From RGIG5327 sp045612485 (GTDB lineage: Bacteria; Verrucomicrobiota; Lentisphaeria; Victivallales; UBA1829): a DNA stretch of 37,383 nt. The stretch covers positions 1-37,383 of the forward strand of contig JAZKZE010000123.1 of NCBI GenBank assembly GCA_045612485.1, written 5' to 3'. Numbering within the stretch: the stretch's first letter is position 1; every line of letters begins with the position of its first letter. The notes under the pieces are model-generated. The model was not told the DNA's origin. It saw only the letters and a program-made list of their open reading frames with translations, and did not search any database. Below are positions 24,824 to 33,069 of this stretch, one piece after another. Position numbers and translations under genes: made by a program.

Positions 24824-25435
24824 CTTCCATTTCCGGAAATTCTCTTTGACGCCCGGAGCCGGAATGTAAAGAGAATCGTTAAAAAAAATGAAGCGGAAAG
24901 AAGGTGTTGTTTACTGACGTTTGAAAAATGCAAGTACTGAAAGTAAAAAAAATGGAAAATAAATATGACATTTTTTTCTCTTTCATCCTTGACTATTTTC
25001 AAATACGGAGTAAAGTTATAGTATGGTCCTGCGGGACTGGTGCAGTGAATGTTAATAACTTGTTGATAATTGTTAAAAAGTCCCCCTTTTTGAATAGGAA
25101 AAGCCGGGAAAAAGAAAGTTTTTTGATTTTTTTTGAAAAAAAACTCTTTCAGGACTTGACTTTTCCATATATACCTGAATAAAGAGGTGTACACTGAAAA
25201 TTTTGAGCGGATTTAAGTTCAAAATCATAAGAAAAGAGGATAAAAAATAATATATTGTCAGCAGAAAAAAATGAAAAATGATCCTTTGCCCTGCCGGAAA
25301 GCTGTATAAAAAAACAGGGAAAAAGGGAAAAATAACACTTTTAATGTTAATAAGTTTATAGTACGGGCGCGGAGACGGCCATTTTACCACCTCCGTGGCA
25401 AATCTGTTCAATAAAGAAGAAGGGCAGGAAATTTT
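24824..25435 (+). other. AT-rich intergenic region upstream of dnaA
   Basis: No convincing gene lies in these 612 bases. It contains three TGTTNAWAA motifs in a row at 25050-25058, 25061-25069 and 25071-25079, and a fourth at 25345-25353. Two similar modules occur: TTATAGTATGG (25016-25026) and TTATAGTACGG (25356-25366), each close to a TGTTAATAA. Possible sigma70 promoters are TTGACT (24989-24994) with TAAAGT (25011-25016), and TTGACT (25156-25161) with a weak TAAAGA. The region could be the dnaA regulatory region or part of oriC; standard TTATCCACA boxes were not found. Confidence 0.5.
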
Positions 25436-26956
25436 ATGATTGGGGAGCTGAAAAATGCTTCAGAATTGTGGAGCATGGCACTTGCTGAACTCCGCAAGGA
25501 TATTGATGAAGTTGCATACAGGCAGTTTATTGAGCCGATGGTACCTTTGCATGTGAATGAAGAGGAAGCAGTGTTTACTGTCGGGGTATCGGATGATTTT
25601 CTGGCAGCATGGCTGACAAACAGTTATGCCGATGAGATCGCTTCCTGTATCAGCAATGTAGCCGGAAAAGTTATGAAGGTATCTTTTACTTCTGGTTATA
25701 CGGAAGAGGAAAAATCTGCTGAAGAGGAAAAAAATACCCTTTCAGTTCCTGTTTCTTCCGGAGAAAGTGTCCAGTCTGCCTCTTCCCCGAAAAGTGAAAA
25801 AAAGGGAAAAAGAAAACAGGAGAATACAACAGCAGTCCCGGTGGAAAAATCTGGACCTGCCGATATTCTTCCGGAATTTTCGAAAGAAAACAGCCGTTCC
25901 GGAAAAGGGATCATTGATGAAGTTTGCGTCATCCGTCCGGACTTTACCTTTGATAATTATATCGTCGGAGAAGAAAACCGTTACGCGTTCTCGGCAGCCA
26001 TGACAGCCGCCCAGAATCAGGGAGTTTATAATCCTCTCTACATCTACGGAAGTACCGGAATGGGCAAAACCCATCTTATCCAGGCTGTTGCAAACTATGT
26101 AAGAACCAACAATCCTTCTGCGGTGGTCAGATATGTGACATGTGAAGCCTTTCTGAATGCCTATCTGGATTCTTTACACAATAAAAGCAAGTTCCATTCC
26201 CATTTTGAGTTCCGCAACTATTTCCGGGAAGTGGATCTTCTTCTTATTGACGACGTGCATCAGCTTGCCGGAAAAGAACAGCTCCAGGAGGAGTTTTTCA
26301 ATACATTCAATACTCTCCATAATGCCAACAGTCAGATCATTCTTACTTCCGATAAACGTCCTTCGGAGATCCCCGGACTGGAAGCAAGACTTGTTTCCCG
26401 GTTTGAATCAGGCCTTACCACCCAGATCACGGCTCCCACCTTTGAGACCCGTCTTTCCATTCTCCAGCATGCCCAGAAAATCCAGAGTGTAAAATTTTCC
26501 TCGGATATCCTCCAGTATGTTGCGGAAAGGGTATCTTCCAGCATCCGTTCATTGAAAGCAGCCCTTCTGCGTCTTGTGGCATTTGCCTCCATGACCAGAA
26601 GCGAGATCAGCATTTCCCTTGCAGAGGAACTTCTGGGGGACATGCTGGATAAAGAAGCGGAAAATGCGAAAGTATCCATTGAAAGCATCCAGAAAACTGT
26701 CGCCGACCATTTCGGGATCAGGGTTCCTGATATCACAGGGAGCAAACGGCCCAGAAACATTGCCGAACCCAGAATGATCGCCATGTACCTTTCCCGTCAG
26801 ATGACCGACCACTCCCTTGTGGAGATCGGGGCGGCATTCGGAGGAAGAAATCATGCGACAGTATTGCATGCGGTCAACCAGGTTACAGAAGATGCGGAAA
26901 GCAATGAAGAGTTCCGCCGGACTCTTTCCGTTCTGAAACGGAAAATCAAAGGCTGA
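25436..26956 (+). CDS. dnaA: Chromosomal replication initiator protein DnaA
   Basis: This 506-residue AAA+ initiator has domain I at 1-85 (LWSMALAELRKDIDEVAYRQ), a variable linker (86-165, rich in Glu, Lys and Ser), the ATPase core with FDNYIVGEENRYA (172-184), Walker A GSTGMGKT (205-212), Walker B LLLIDDVH (268-275) and an Arg-finger region ARLVSRFESG (317-326). Domain IV (about 410-506) ends with the DNA-binding helix GGRNHATVLHAV (469-480). The usual signature there is D-H-T/S-T; here it is N-H-A-T. It binds and melts the origin. dnaN, recF and gyrB do not follow it. The start ATG has a GCAGGAAATTTT leader. Confidence 0.96.
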   Translation: MIGELKNASELWSMALAELRKDIDEVAYRQFIEPMVPLHVNEEEAVFTVGVSDDFLAAWLTNSYADEIASCISNVAGKVMKVSFTSGYTEEEKSAEEEKNTLSVPVSSGESVQSASSPKSEKKGKRKQENTTAVPVEKSGPADILPEFSKENSRSGKGIIDEVCVIRPDFTFDNYIVGEENRYAFSAAMTAAQNQGVYNPLYIYGSTGMGKTHLIQAVANYVRTNNPSAVVRYVTCEAFLNAYLDSLHNKSKFHSHFEFRNYFREVDLLLIDDVHQLAGKEQLQEEFFNTFNTLHNANSQIILTSDKRPSEIPGLEARLVSRFESGLTTQITAPTFETRLSILQHAQKIQSVKFSSDILQYVAERVSSSIRSLKAALLRLVAFASMTRSEISISLAEELLGDMLDKEAENAKVSIESIQKTVADHFGIRVPDITGSKRPRNIAEPRMIAMYLSRQMTDHSLVEIGAAFGGRNHATVLHAVNQVTEDAESNEEFRRTLSVLKRKIKG

Positions 26957-27007
26957 CCGTATTAAAATGGATGGGAGAAAGCCATCTTTGAAAGAGAAAG
27001 GAAGAAA

Positions 27008-28612
27008 ATGAGAAAAAAATTCCTTCTCCTTCTTCTTTTTCTGAAGAATTTTTCAGCAGAGAAAGTATGTTTTTGCTTACTTTTTTTTCTTACTCTCTTT
27101 ACAGCTCTTCCTCTTTCCGGAGAAAGTAAAAAAGTCTGCTCTTTCCGTATTATCCAGACAACGGATATTCACGGGCAATACAGTAATTTTTCCGCTCCGG
27201 GAATATCATCTCTTGCCTTTGTGGTGAAAAAAGCTATGGAGGAAAAGGGAAAGGAAAATACTCTTTATATTGATTGCGGTGACATTCTCCAGGGAACATA
27301 TGAATCGGCTTATGACCGGGGAAAAATGATGATCCCCTATCTGAGCAGTACCTTCTGTGAAGTCTTTGTTCCGGGCAATCACGATCTTGAGTTCGGCACA
27401 GAAAATTTCCTGAAAACTTTTCTTAACTACAGGGGAAAGATCCTTTCCTGCAATCTGCGTCCCCATAAAAAAGAAGGCGTTCCTGCCATATTTTCGTATG
27501 CGTTTTTCAGGAAAGGAGGAGCAGATATTGCTGTAATAGGTATGAGTCCGAGATTTTTGCAAAGCTGGTTCTCCCCGAAGGATCTGCAGGGGATCATACA
27601 GAAAAATGCGGCAAGGGAACTGAATAAACTCATGCCCCTTATTATGAAAAGAAAACCGCATTTCATCATTCTTGCCATGCATGAAGGCGAATACAGGAAT
27701 ACATTGAAGGAGGGAAAACAGGAAAAAGGATTTCTTTCCCGTTTGTTCCGGCAGTATCCCCAGATCGATCTGGTACTGGGGGGACACACCCACATGGTAT
27801 CAGAAGGGAAAAAATGTTATCAGAATCAATGGTATGTACAGGCTCCCCCCCTTGCGGCAGGCGCAGCAGTTGTTGATGTGACAATTGATGCAGCAACAGG
27901 AAAAAAACTCTCCCTCCGGTCAGAAATCCGGTATTCCTCCCGGGAAAAGACCGATCCGGAAACCGGAAAACTTTTTGCTCCCGTTCTTCAGGAAACAGAA
28001 AAAGCAGGAAAGGAAAGACTTGGCTATCTTCCTTTTGCCCCCCGTCCGGTGGGAAAATCGCTGAAAAAAGCGGCGGGAAATCCTTTTGCTGTCCTTATGG
28101 GGAAAGTCTTGAGGGAGGCGGCAGGTACTCCATTAGCATTTCACGGCACCATGGGCAATTATCAGTGCCATGCAGGCTTCCTTACACAACGCAGACTTTT
28201 TCTTCTCCTGCCCTATGAAAACCGGATATCCACCATTCCTGTCACAAAAGAAGAGTGCCGCAGGATCCTTGAAGAGCAGATAAAAAATGTCCGTTACGGC
28301 AATTTTCAGCAGCCTTCCGGAGTAAAATATACTTATAAAAACGGTAAAGTAACCGGATTGACAGCGGAGGCAAACCCTGCATGGGATAAAGAAAGTATGC
28401 CATGCGCCTTTACGTCTTATGCCCTTTCCGGTGCAGGCGGAAGGTTCCCGGTACTTGCGTCCATTGCATCAAAGAAGGCGCACTTGCGTAAAGATCTCTC
28501 TCTTACCGTAAGGGAAGCGGCAAAAGAGTATATCCGGAAAAATATGGGTAAGTCCTCTTTCCGGAAAAACACATCCCGACAGAAAAAACACAATAAAATC
28601 ATTGATAAATAA
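27008..28612 (+). CDS. Exported metallophosphatase / 5'-nucleotidase (UshA-like)
   Basis: This 534-residue protein has a long hydrophobic N-terminus (5-36) and the calcineurin-like phosphatase motifs in order: TTDIHGQYSN (51-60, D53 and H55), CGDILQGT (90-97), GNHDLEFG (123-130), ILAMHEG (221-227) and GGHTHM (258-263). These bind the two metal ions of UshA-type 5'-nucleotidases and 2',3'-cyclic phosphodiesterases. The C-terminal half (about 350-510) contains the 5'-nucleotidase specificity domain (FHGTMGNYQCHAG, RRLFLLLPYENRIST). It would hydrolyse nucleotides in the periplasm to salvage nucleosides and phosphate. It follows dnaA after 51 bases with AAAGGAAGAAA before the ATG. The double hydrophobic N-terminus may be a membrane anchor. 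Confidence 0.88.
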   Translation: MRKKFLLLLLFLKNFSAEKVCFCLLFFLTLFTALPLSGESKKVCSFRIIQTTDIHGQYSNFSAPGISSLAFVVKKAMEEKGKENTLYIDCGDILQGTYESAYDRGKMMIPYLSSTFCEVFVPGNHDLEFGTENFLKTFLNYRGKILSCNLRPHKKEGVPAIFSYAFFRKGGADIAVIGMSPRFLQSWFSPKDLQGIIQKNAARELNKLMPLIMKRKPHFIILAMHEGEYRNTLKEGKQEKGFLSRLFRQYPQIDLVLGGHTHMVSEGKKCYQNQWYVQAPPLAAGAAVVDVTIDAATGKKLSLRSEIRYSSREKTDPETGKLFAPVLQETEKAGKERLGYLPFAPRPVGKSLKKAAGNPFAVLMGKVLREAAGTPLAFHGTMGNYQCHAGFLTQRRLFLLLPYENRISTIPVTKEECRRILEEQIKNVRYGNFQQPSGVKYTYKNGKVTGLTAEANPAWDKESMPCAFTSYALSGAGGRFPVLASIASKKAHLRKDLSLTVREAAKEYIRKNMGKSSFRKNTSRQKKHNKIIDK

Positions 28613-28628
28613 GCAGGAAAGGATGAAA

Positions 28629-29129
28629 ATGAAAAAAAATATATTTTCCTTAACAGCAGGACTTCTTATGCTTTCTGTTTCTTTGATCCCCATGATCACA
28701 ACTGCCTGCCGCAGCGGGATCTATGTTTATTCGCCCTCCGATGCCATTACGGAAGATGAAAAACAGGCGATCATTGCTTACATAAAGCATTTTGTTGCAA
28801 AATCCAATCTGAGTCTTTCCAGGGCGGAACGGAATTTTGTAAGAAATACGGATCCGGTCTTTAAAGTACACTATACGGGTTATAAAAGAGGGGATCTTAC
28901 CGTCAGATGGAACTTTCCCAATTACCGTTCCATCATACTGAAACGCAAAGGTCATCTGCTCTTTGACGGGAAAATACACTGGGATGTGAGGATCATTACA
29001 GATATGGCAACGCCCACCATCCCCCGCAGTATGTTTGGAGCCAAGGGAGAGGATATTACAAAGATGAGTCCGGAAGCTGCAGAAGTATTGAAACAGTGGC
29101 AGGGAGATGCCCGTGAAGAGAAAAGATAA
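28629..29129 (+). CDS. Small exported protein of unknown function
   Basis: This 166-residue protein has a signal-type N-terminus (MKKNIFSLTAGLLMLSVSLIPMITTAC). Cys after TTA could be a lipobox, but position -3 is Thr instead of the usual Leu, so the lipoprotein call is uncertain. The body has no recognised domain; it is basic, with WNFPNYRSIILKRKGHLLFDG, FGAKGEDITKMSPEAAEVLKQW and a charged tail. Two other ATGs precede it in frame, but AGGAAAGG fits best with the ATG at 28629. It follows the phosphatase after 16 bases and is probably in the same transcript. Confidence 0.7.
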   Translation: MKKNIFSLTAGLLMLSVSLIPMITTACRSGIYVYSPSDAITEDEKQAIIAYIKHFVAKSNLSLSRAERNFVRNTDPVFKVHYTGYKRGDLTVRWNFPNYRSIILKRKGHLLFDGKIHWDVRIITDMATPTIPRSMFGAKGEDITKMSPEAAEVLKQWQGDAREEKR

Positions 29130-29130
29130 C

Positions 29131-29186
29131 GGGAAAAAATATAAATCACCTTGATTTTTCAGGGAAAAGAGTATAGATTACCTTGA
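29131..29186 (+). repeat. Imperfect tandem repeat upstream of skp
   Basis: GGGAAAA is followed by TATAAATCACCTTGA (first copy, 29131-29154) and by TATAGATTACCTTGA (second copy, 29162-29186), starts about 31 bp apart. The function is unknown; it may be a regulatory site of skp. Confidence 0.5.
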
Positions 29187-29229
29187 GAAAGATCAAAAAA
29201 AGAAAATATCACAAACAAAAAGGATCGTT

Positions 29230-29880
29230 ATGTTTATTCCGGGTAAAAAACAGAAATTTATTGCACGTCTGACATTTTCAGTTCTTCTCATTGCCGGTAC
29301 ACTTTCTATGATGACTCCTGCCCATGCACAGGCAAAGGAAAAAAATGCTCCGGTATTCAGGATAGCTGTGGTGAATATGGATACACTATTCAATAATTAT
29401 CACAAAACAGCCATTGAAGAGGCAAAATTACAGAAACAGGCAGAGATCTATCAGGAATATGCCCAGCAGCTTGCCGAATCCCTGAAGAAACTGCGGGCGG
29501 AATTCATTACCTTGCGTGACGGTTCCCAGAACGTGGCTCTTTCCGCAACGGAAAGAGAAAACCGCCGTCTTAATGCGGCAGATAAATATAACCAGTTCAA
29601 GGCAAAGGAACAGGAACTCAAAGAGTACAGCCGTACGAAACAATCCCAGCTGAGAGATGAACAGGATAAGATGAGACAGAATATCCTCAAAGACATCCGT
29701 AACGCCATTTCTGCAAAATGCCAGATGGAAGGAATCAATCTTGTACTGGATGCAGGGGCAAAAGTTCCCGGAGATATTCCTTCTGTGATATATGCTTCCG
29801 GCACACTGAATATCACCTCCGACATTCTGACGACCCTGAACAGAGGTCTGAAAGCCCCTGCGAAAAGAGTTAAAAAATAA
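29230..29880 (+). CDS. skp: OmpH/Skp-family periplasmic chaperone
   Basis: This 216-residue exported protein has a signal peptide ending AHA|QAKEK (about residue 33). The family core follows: RIAVVNMDTLFNNYHKT (44-60), the first strand and start of the long hairpin, then a charged coiled coil of about 80 residues (AEIYQEYAQQLAESLKKLRA through KEQELKEYSRTKQSQLRDEQ) and the second strand region GINLVLDAGAKVPG. Skp trimers hold unfolded outer-membrane proteins in the periplasm on their way to the Bam complex. lpxD starts 62 bases downstream, the usual neighbour order; BamA, often upstream, is absent. AAAGGATCGTT precedes the ATG. A pair of imperfect repeats lies in the leader (29131-29186). Confidence 0.85.
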   Translation: MFIPGKKQKFIARLTFSVLLIAGTLSMMTPAHAQAKEKNAPVFRIAVVNMDTLFNNYHKTAIEEAKLQKQAEIYQEYAQQLAESLKKLRAEFITLRDGSQNVALSATERENRRLNAADKYNQFKAKEQELKEYSRTKQSQLRDEQDKMRQNILKDIRNAISAKCQMEGINLVLDAGAKVPGDIPSVIYASGTLNITSDILTTLNRGLKAPAKRVKK

Positions 29881-29942
29881 ATCGTTTCACAGTGAAGATC
29901 ATTATTAAATCATTCATACAATAAATACGAAGGAAAATTCCC

Positions 29943-30995
29943 ATGAAAGAAATCATCATGACAGCCGCCCAGATCGCGGAAGCCGTAAACGGAAAAGTAA
30001 AAGGCAACGGAGAGCAAACTGTTAAAAGTGTCAATTCCCTGAAACTTGCGGCAAATGACGAAGTATCTTTTCTGAGCAATGTAAAATATGTCAACCAGCT
30101 TACAGCCAGTAAGGCAGGGATCGTGCTTATCAGCGACCAGTGGGATTATGAACCTGCGGAAAACCAGACATTCATCCTCTGCAATAATCCGGATAAAGCC
30201 TTCACCCGTCTCTGCGGGATCTTTGCTCCGGATCCTGTCAACTGGGGCAGCGGGATCCATCCTACTGCCGTGATCCATCCTACAGCCACCGTCGGAGAAG
30301 GTACTGTGGTGGGAGCAAATGTGGTCATTGAAGAAGGGGCAAAGATCGGAAAAAATACCATTCTTGCCGCCGGGGTCTATGTGGGACATTTTGCCGAGAT
30401 CGGAGATGACTGCCTTATTTATCCCAATGTATCCATCATGCGCTACTGTCAGCTGGCCAACAAGATCATTATCCACTCCGGAACAACGATCGGTTCTGAC
30501 GGCTTCGGATTCACCCCCACCTTCACCGGTCTGGTGAAAGTACCCCAGAACGGTATCGTAAGAATAGAAAGCAATGTGGAGATCGGTGCTAACTGTACTG
30601 TTGACAGAGCAAGATTCGGCAGTACATGGATCAAGAAAGGCGTTAAGATCGACAATCTGGTACAGGTTGCCCACAATGTGGTTGTAGGGGAGTGTTCTGT
30701 CCTTATCGCCCAGAGCGGTGTTGCCGGAAGTACGGAAATCGGCCGGGGCGTCACAGTTTCCGCCCAGGCGGGGATCAATGGACATATCACTCTTGGTGAC
30801 GGTTCAACTGTCGCCGGAGCATCTGCGGTCCAGCGCAATCTTCCTCCCGGAGTGATGGTCCTGGGTACTCCTGCGGAAACACAGAAGGAGTTTGTGGAAC
30901 GGCACCTTCTGCCCCGCAAAGTACAGAGAATGGCAGACAGGATCAGGGAACTTGAAGAAAAACTTGCTGCTCTTGAAGAAAAACTTGCAAAGTAA
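29943..30995 (+). CDS. lpxD: UDP-3-O-acylglucosamine N-acyltransferase
   Basis: This 350-residue enzyme adds the second acyl chain to UDP-3-O-acyl-glucosamine in lipid A synthesis. The N-terminal uridine-binding domain is seen in SLKLAANDEVSFLSNVKY (32-49). The hexapeptide left-handed beta helix runs from about 105 to 300, with repeats such as IHPTAVIHPTATVGEGTVVG, and has IIHSGTTIGSDGFGF (176-190) and LVQVAHNVVVGE (239-250) with the catalytic His244. The C-terminus is a coiled coil (about 315-350, RIRELEEKLAALEEKLAK), longer and more regular than in E. coli, probably stabilising the trimer. It follows skp in the usual order and indicates an outer membrane with lipid A. Confidence 0.93.
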   Translation: MKEIIMTAAQIAEAVNGKVKGNGEQTVKSVNSLKLAANDEVSFLSNVKYVNQLTASKAGIVLISDQWDYEPAENQTFILCNNPDKAFTRLCGIFAPDPVNWGSGIHPTAVIHPTATVGEGTVVGANVVIEEGAKIGKNTILAAGVYVGHFAEIGDDCLIYPNVSIMRYCQLANKIIIHSGTTIGSDGFGFTPTFTGLVKVPQNGIVRIESNVEIGANCTVDRARFGSTWIKKGVKIDNLVQVAHNVVVGECSVLIAQSGVAGSTEIGRGVTVSAQAGINGHITLGDGSTVAGASAVQRNLPPGVMVLGTPAETQKEFVERHLLPRKVQRMADRIRELEEKLAALEEKLAK

Positions 30996-31010
30996 GGCTT
31001 GTTGAATAAA

Positions 31011-31742
31011 ATGGATTTCCGCAATAAAAAAGTCCTGGTAACAGGAGGGGCAATACGCATTGGCAGAGAGATCTGCAAAGGTTTTGCCCGTGCGGGAGCA
31101 ACAGTCGTGATCCATTGCAATACCCATACAGAGGAAGGAAAACTTCTTCTGGAGGAACTGGGCGGTCCCGGAAAGGGACACGCCCTTTTTTCCATGGATC
31201 TATCCAATGCTGCGGAACTGGAAAAAGAAGAAAATATCCGTTTGCTTGAGGAGAAATTTTCCGGTGTTGACATTCTGGTAAACAATGCATCCTGTTATAT
31301 CCGTACCCCCATACAGCAGGAAAAACTTCCGGAGATGGAAAGACAGCTGAATATCAATTTTCTTTCTCCCGTTCTTCTTATGAAACTTTTTGCAGAAAAG
31401 GCGGTACAGGGTTCAGTAATCGTAAATATGCTGGATCAGGGCATAGCAAAAACAGACAGAAACACCTTTTCCTACGCATTGTCCAAGAAGGCACTTGCGG
31501 AGGCAACGAAAAGTGCCGCATTAAGTTATGCCCCCTGTATCCGTGTAAATGCAGTAGCTCCGGGTCCCATGATCCCCCCGCCGGATCTGCCTTTATCAAA
31601 GATGGAAAAGAGTATTCAGAGCATCCCTTTACAGAAAGCTATAGCAGTGGAAGATGTGGTTTCCGCCTGCCTTTTTGCTGCCGGCAACTCCTCCATGACC
31701 GGAGCAATTCTGTATGTGGATGGAGGATTGAGTTTAACTTAA
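31011..31742 (+). CDS. SDR-family oxidoreductase, pteridine reductase/FolM-like
   Basis: This 243-residue short-chain dehydrogenase has the NADPH-type motif TGGAIRIGRE (11-20), with Arg typical of pteridine reductases, NNASCY (91-96), and an active site in which the usual Ser is replaced by Asp142 (VNMLDQG), followed by Tyr155 and Lys159 (YALSKKAL). This D-Y-K arrangement is characteristic of PTR1 and FolM, which reduce dihydropteridines or dihydrofolate. In-frame TTG codons lie four and three codons upstream; ATG at 31011 is preferred. It starts 15 bases after lpxD and may be in the same transcript. Weak ribosome-site evidence leaves the exact start uncertain. Confidence 0.8.
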   Translation: MDFRNKKVLVTGGAIRIGREICKGFARAGATVVIHCNTHTEEGKLLLEELGGPGKGHALFSMDLSNAAELEKEENIRLLEEKFSGVDILVNNASCYIRTPIQQEKLPEMERQLNINFLSPVLLMKLFAEKAVQGSVIVNMLDQGIAKTDRNTFSYALSKKALAEATKSAALSYAPCIRVNAVAPGPMIPPPDLPLSKMEKSIQSIPLQKAIAVEDVVSACLFAAGNSSMTGAILYVDGGLSLT

Positions 31743-31947
31743 TGAAGATGGATAAGTATTTTTTTCTTAAAAAGATGCGTTTTTAATGACACAAAACGAC
31801 AGAATACGACATTATAAACATTTTTTATTTGTAATTTAAGATTGACTCAAAAACACTGTAAAAGAGAAAAAAAATTGAAAATTTTGGATTTTTCAAGTGC
31901 AAAAAGGGGAAAAAACAGGAAAAAAAGGACTTTTTTCAGATTTTCGC

Positions 31948-31976
31948 TTGACATATACACATTTGCGTGCTTACTT
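31948..31976 (+). promoter_or_regulatory. Possible promoter of the gcvH-like gene
   Basis: TTGACA (31948-31953) is followed 17 bases later by TTACTT (31971-31976). The -35 is a perfect match, the -10 is poor. The leader to the ATG at 32024 is about 40 bases. Confidence 0.3.
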
Positions 31977-32023
31977 ACCGTCAAACGGAATTTCTACGCA
32001 CCCGGAAACATGAAGGGACAAAT

Positions 32024-32395
32024 ATGGTGAAATACTATTCAGAAAATCATGAATGGGTCTCCGTAGATGGAGACGAAGCAGTAATCGGGATCTCCTCCTA
32101 TGCCGCAAAAGAGCTTGGAGACATCACCTATGCGGAGATCCCCCAGGCAGGAACAGATTTTATTGTAGGGGATACCGTCGGTACGGTTGAATCCGTAGGC
32201 GAGTCCAAAGAGGTTTATTCTCCTGTCAGCGGTACAGTCACCGAAGTAAATACACTCCTTGAAGATGACCCCGGTCTTGTTTCCAGAAGTCCTGAAGTCA
32301 AAGGTTGGATCTGCAAACTGGAAAACATCGATCTGGATGAGCTGGAAGAACTGATGGATGAAGCAGATTATATCAAATATTTGAAAACTCTTTAA
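32024..32395 (+). CDS. gcvH: Glycine cleavage H-like protein with displaced lysine
   Basis: This 123-residue lipoyl-carrier-fold protein starts VKYYSENHEWVSVDGDEAVI and carries GISSYAAKELGDITYAEIPQ, both typical of GcvH. Length matches the family's 125-130. The lipoylated lysine normally sits directly after ESV in ESVKAASELYSP; here the sequence is ESVGESKEVYSPVSG (56-70), so that position is Gly59 and the only nearby lysine is Lys62, three residues later. Whether it can be lipoylated is doubtful. GcvT, GcvP and lipoyl synthase genes are not visible nearby. The frame is open for 19 codons upstream, but the ATG at 32024 is where similarity begins. It is followed after 23 bases by a PVC hypothetical. 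Confidence 0.85.
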   Translation: MVKYYSENHEWVSVDGDEAVIGISSYAAKELGDITYAEIPQAGTDFIVGDTVGTVESVGESKEVYSPVSGTVTEVNTLLEDDPGLVSRSPEVKGWICKLENIDLDELEELMDEADYIKYLKTL

Positions 32396-32418
32396 GAAAA
32401 TTTCCCGGCAAAAGAACC

Positions 32419-33051
32419 ATGACAAATCAGGAAATCAAAGATTATATTGCAAAAATGGTCCCCGAAGGCCATTCCCTTTCCCGGATCCAGGATATTCTGA
32501 AGAAGGAAGGGGTGAATATCACCTTTATGGAACTGCGTCTGCTTGCCTCCGAACTGGAAACAGAAGTCTGGCAGAAGGATGATACCAAAAAGGAAGAGGA
32601 AAGACGTAAAGCGGATCAAGCGGCAGCTCTTGCCGGTAATCGCAATGCCCCCTCCCCCGCACCCCAGTCAGAGCCTTATCCCGGAAATGATCCGGCAGGA
32701 ATGGCTCCCGGCATGGGCAGAGGTATGGGAAGACTTCCGGAAGAAGATATGGAAGAAGATGCTTCTTATCCTGCCCCGCAGGAGGAAAATGCACCCCCTG
32801 TGCCTCCTCCGTCACAGGAAGAAGCTGCGGAAGAAGCAGAACAACCATCCGGCGGGACCCGGGTGGAATTAAGTCCCATAGCCCGTCCCGGTGCAGTAGC
32901 CTCCGGCACGGTGAAATTCGGTTCAGGGGTCACAGCGGACTGGGTTCTTGACCGTACAGGCAGAATCGGGCTTGACAATCCTACGGGAAGTCCCACCCAG
33001 CAGGATATTCAGGAATTCCAGATGGAATTGCAGAAACTTTTTGCCCGATAA
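32419..33051 (+). CDS. Conserved PVC hypothetical protein with low-complexity linker
   Basis: This 210-residue protein has three parts. Residues 1-52 are a helical segment (MTNQEIKDYIAKMVPEGHSL, SRIQDILKKEGVNITFMELR). Residues 53-145 are low complexity, rich in Glu, Pro and Ala, with GMGRGMGR. Residues 147-210 are a compact domain (RVELSPIARPGAVASGTVKF, DWVLDRTGRIGLDNPTG) resembling C-terminal domains of uncharacterised Verrucomicrobia proteins, where the same VTADW-LD-GR-GLD pattern recurs; this is memory of the family, not a search. No signal peptide is seen. It lies in an operon after the GcvH-like gene and a strong terminator follows. Function unknown. Confidence 0.75.
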   Translation: MTNQEIKDYIAKMVPEGHSLSRIQDILKKEGVNITFMELRLLASELETEVWQKDDTKKEEERRKADQAAALAGNRNAPSPAPQSEPYPGNDPAGMAPGMGRGMGRLPEEDMEEDASYPAPQEENAPPVPPPSQEEAAEEAEQPSGGTRVELSPIARPGAVASGTVKFGSGVTADWVLDRTGRIGLDNPTGSPTQQDIQEFQMELQKLFAR

Positions 33052-33069
33052 GAGATCCAAGTTTTATTG

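Noticed and set aside
24824..25435. Firm oriC call
   Set aside because: No cluster of consensus TTATCCACA boxes and no way to compute GC skew over the genome; only variant boxes are present, so the region is described as a candidate.
31967..32023. Longer start of the GcvH-like gene
   Set aside because: The 19 extra residues are not GcvH-like, while the ATG at 32024 begins the VKYYSENHEW segment typical of the family.
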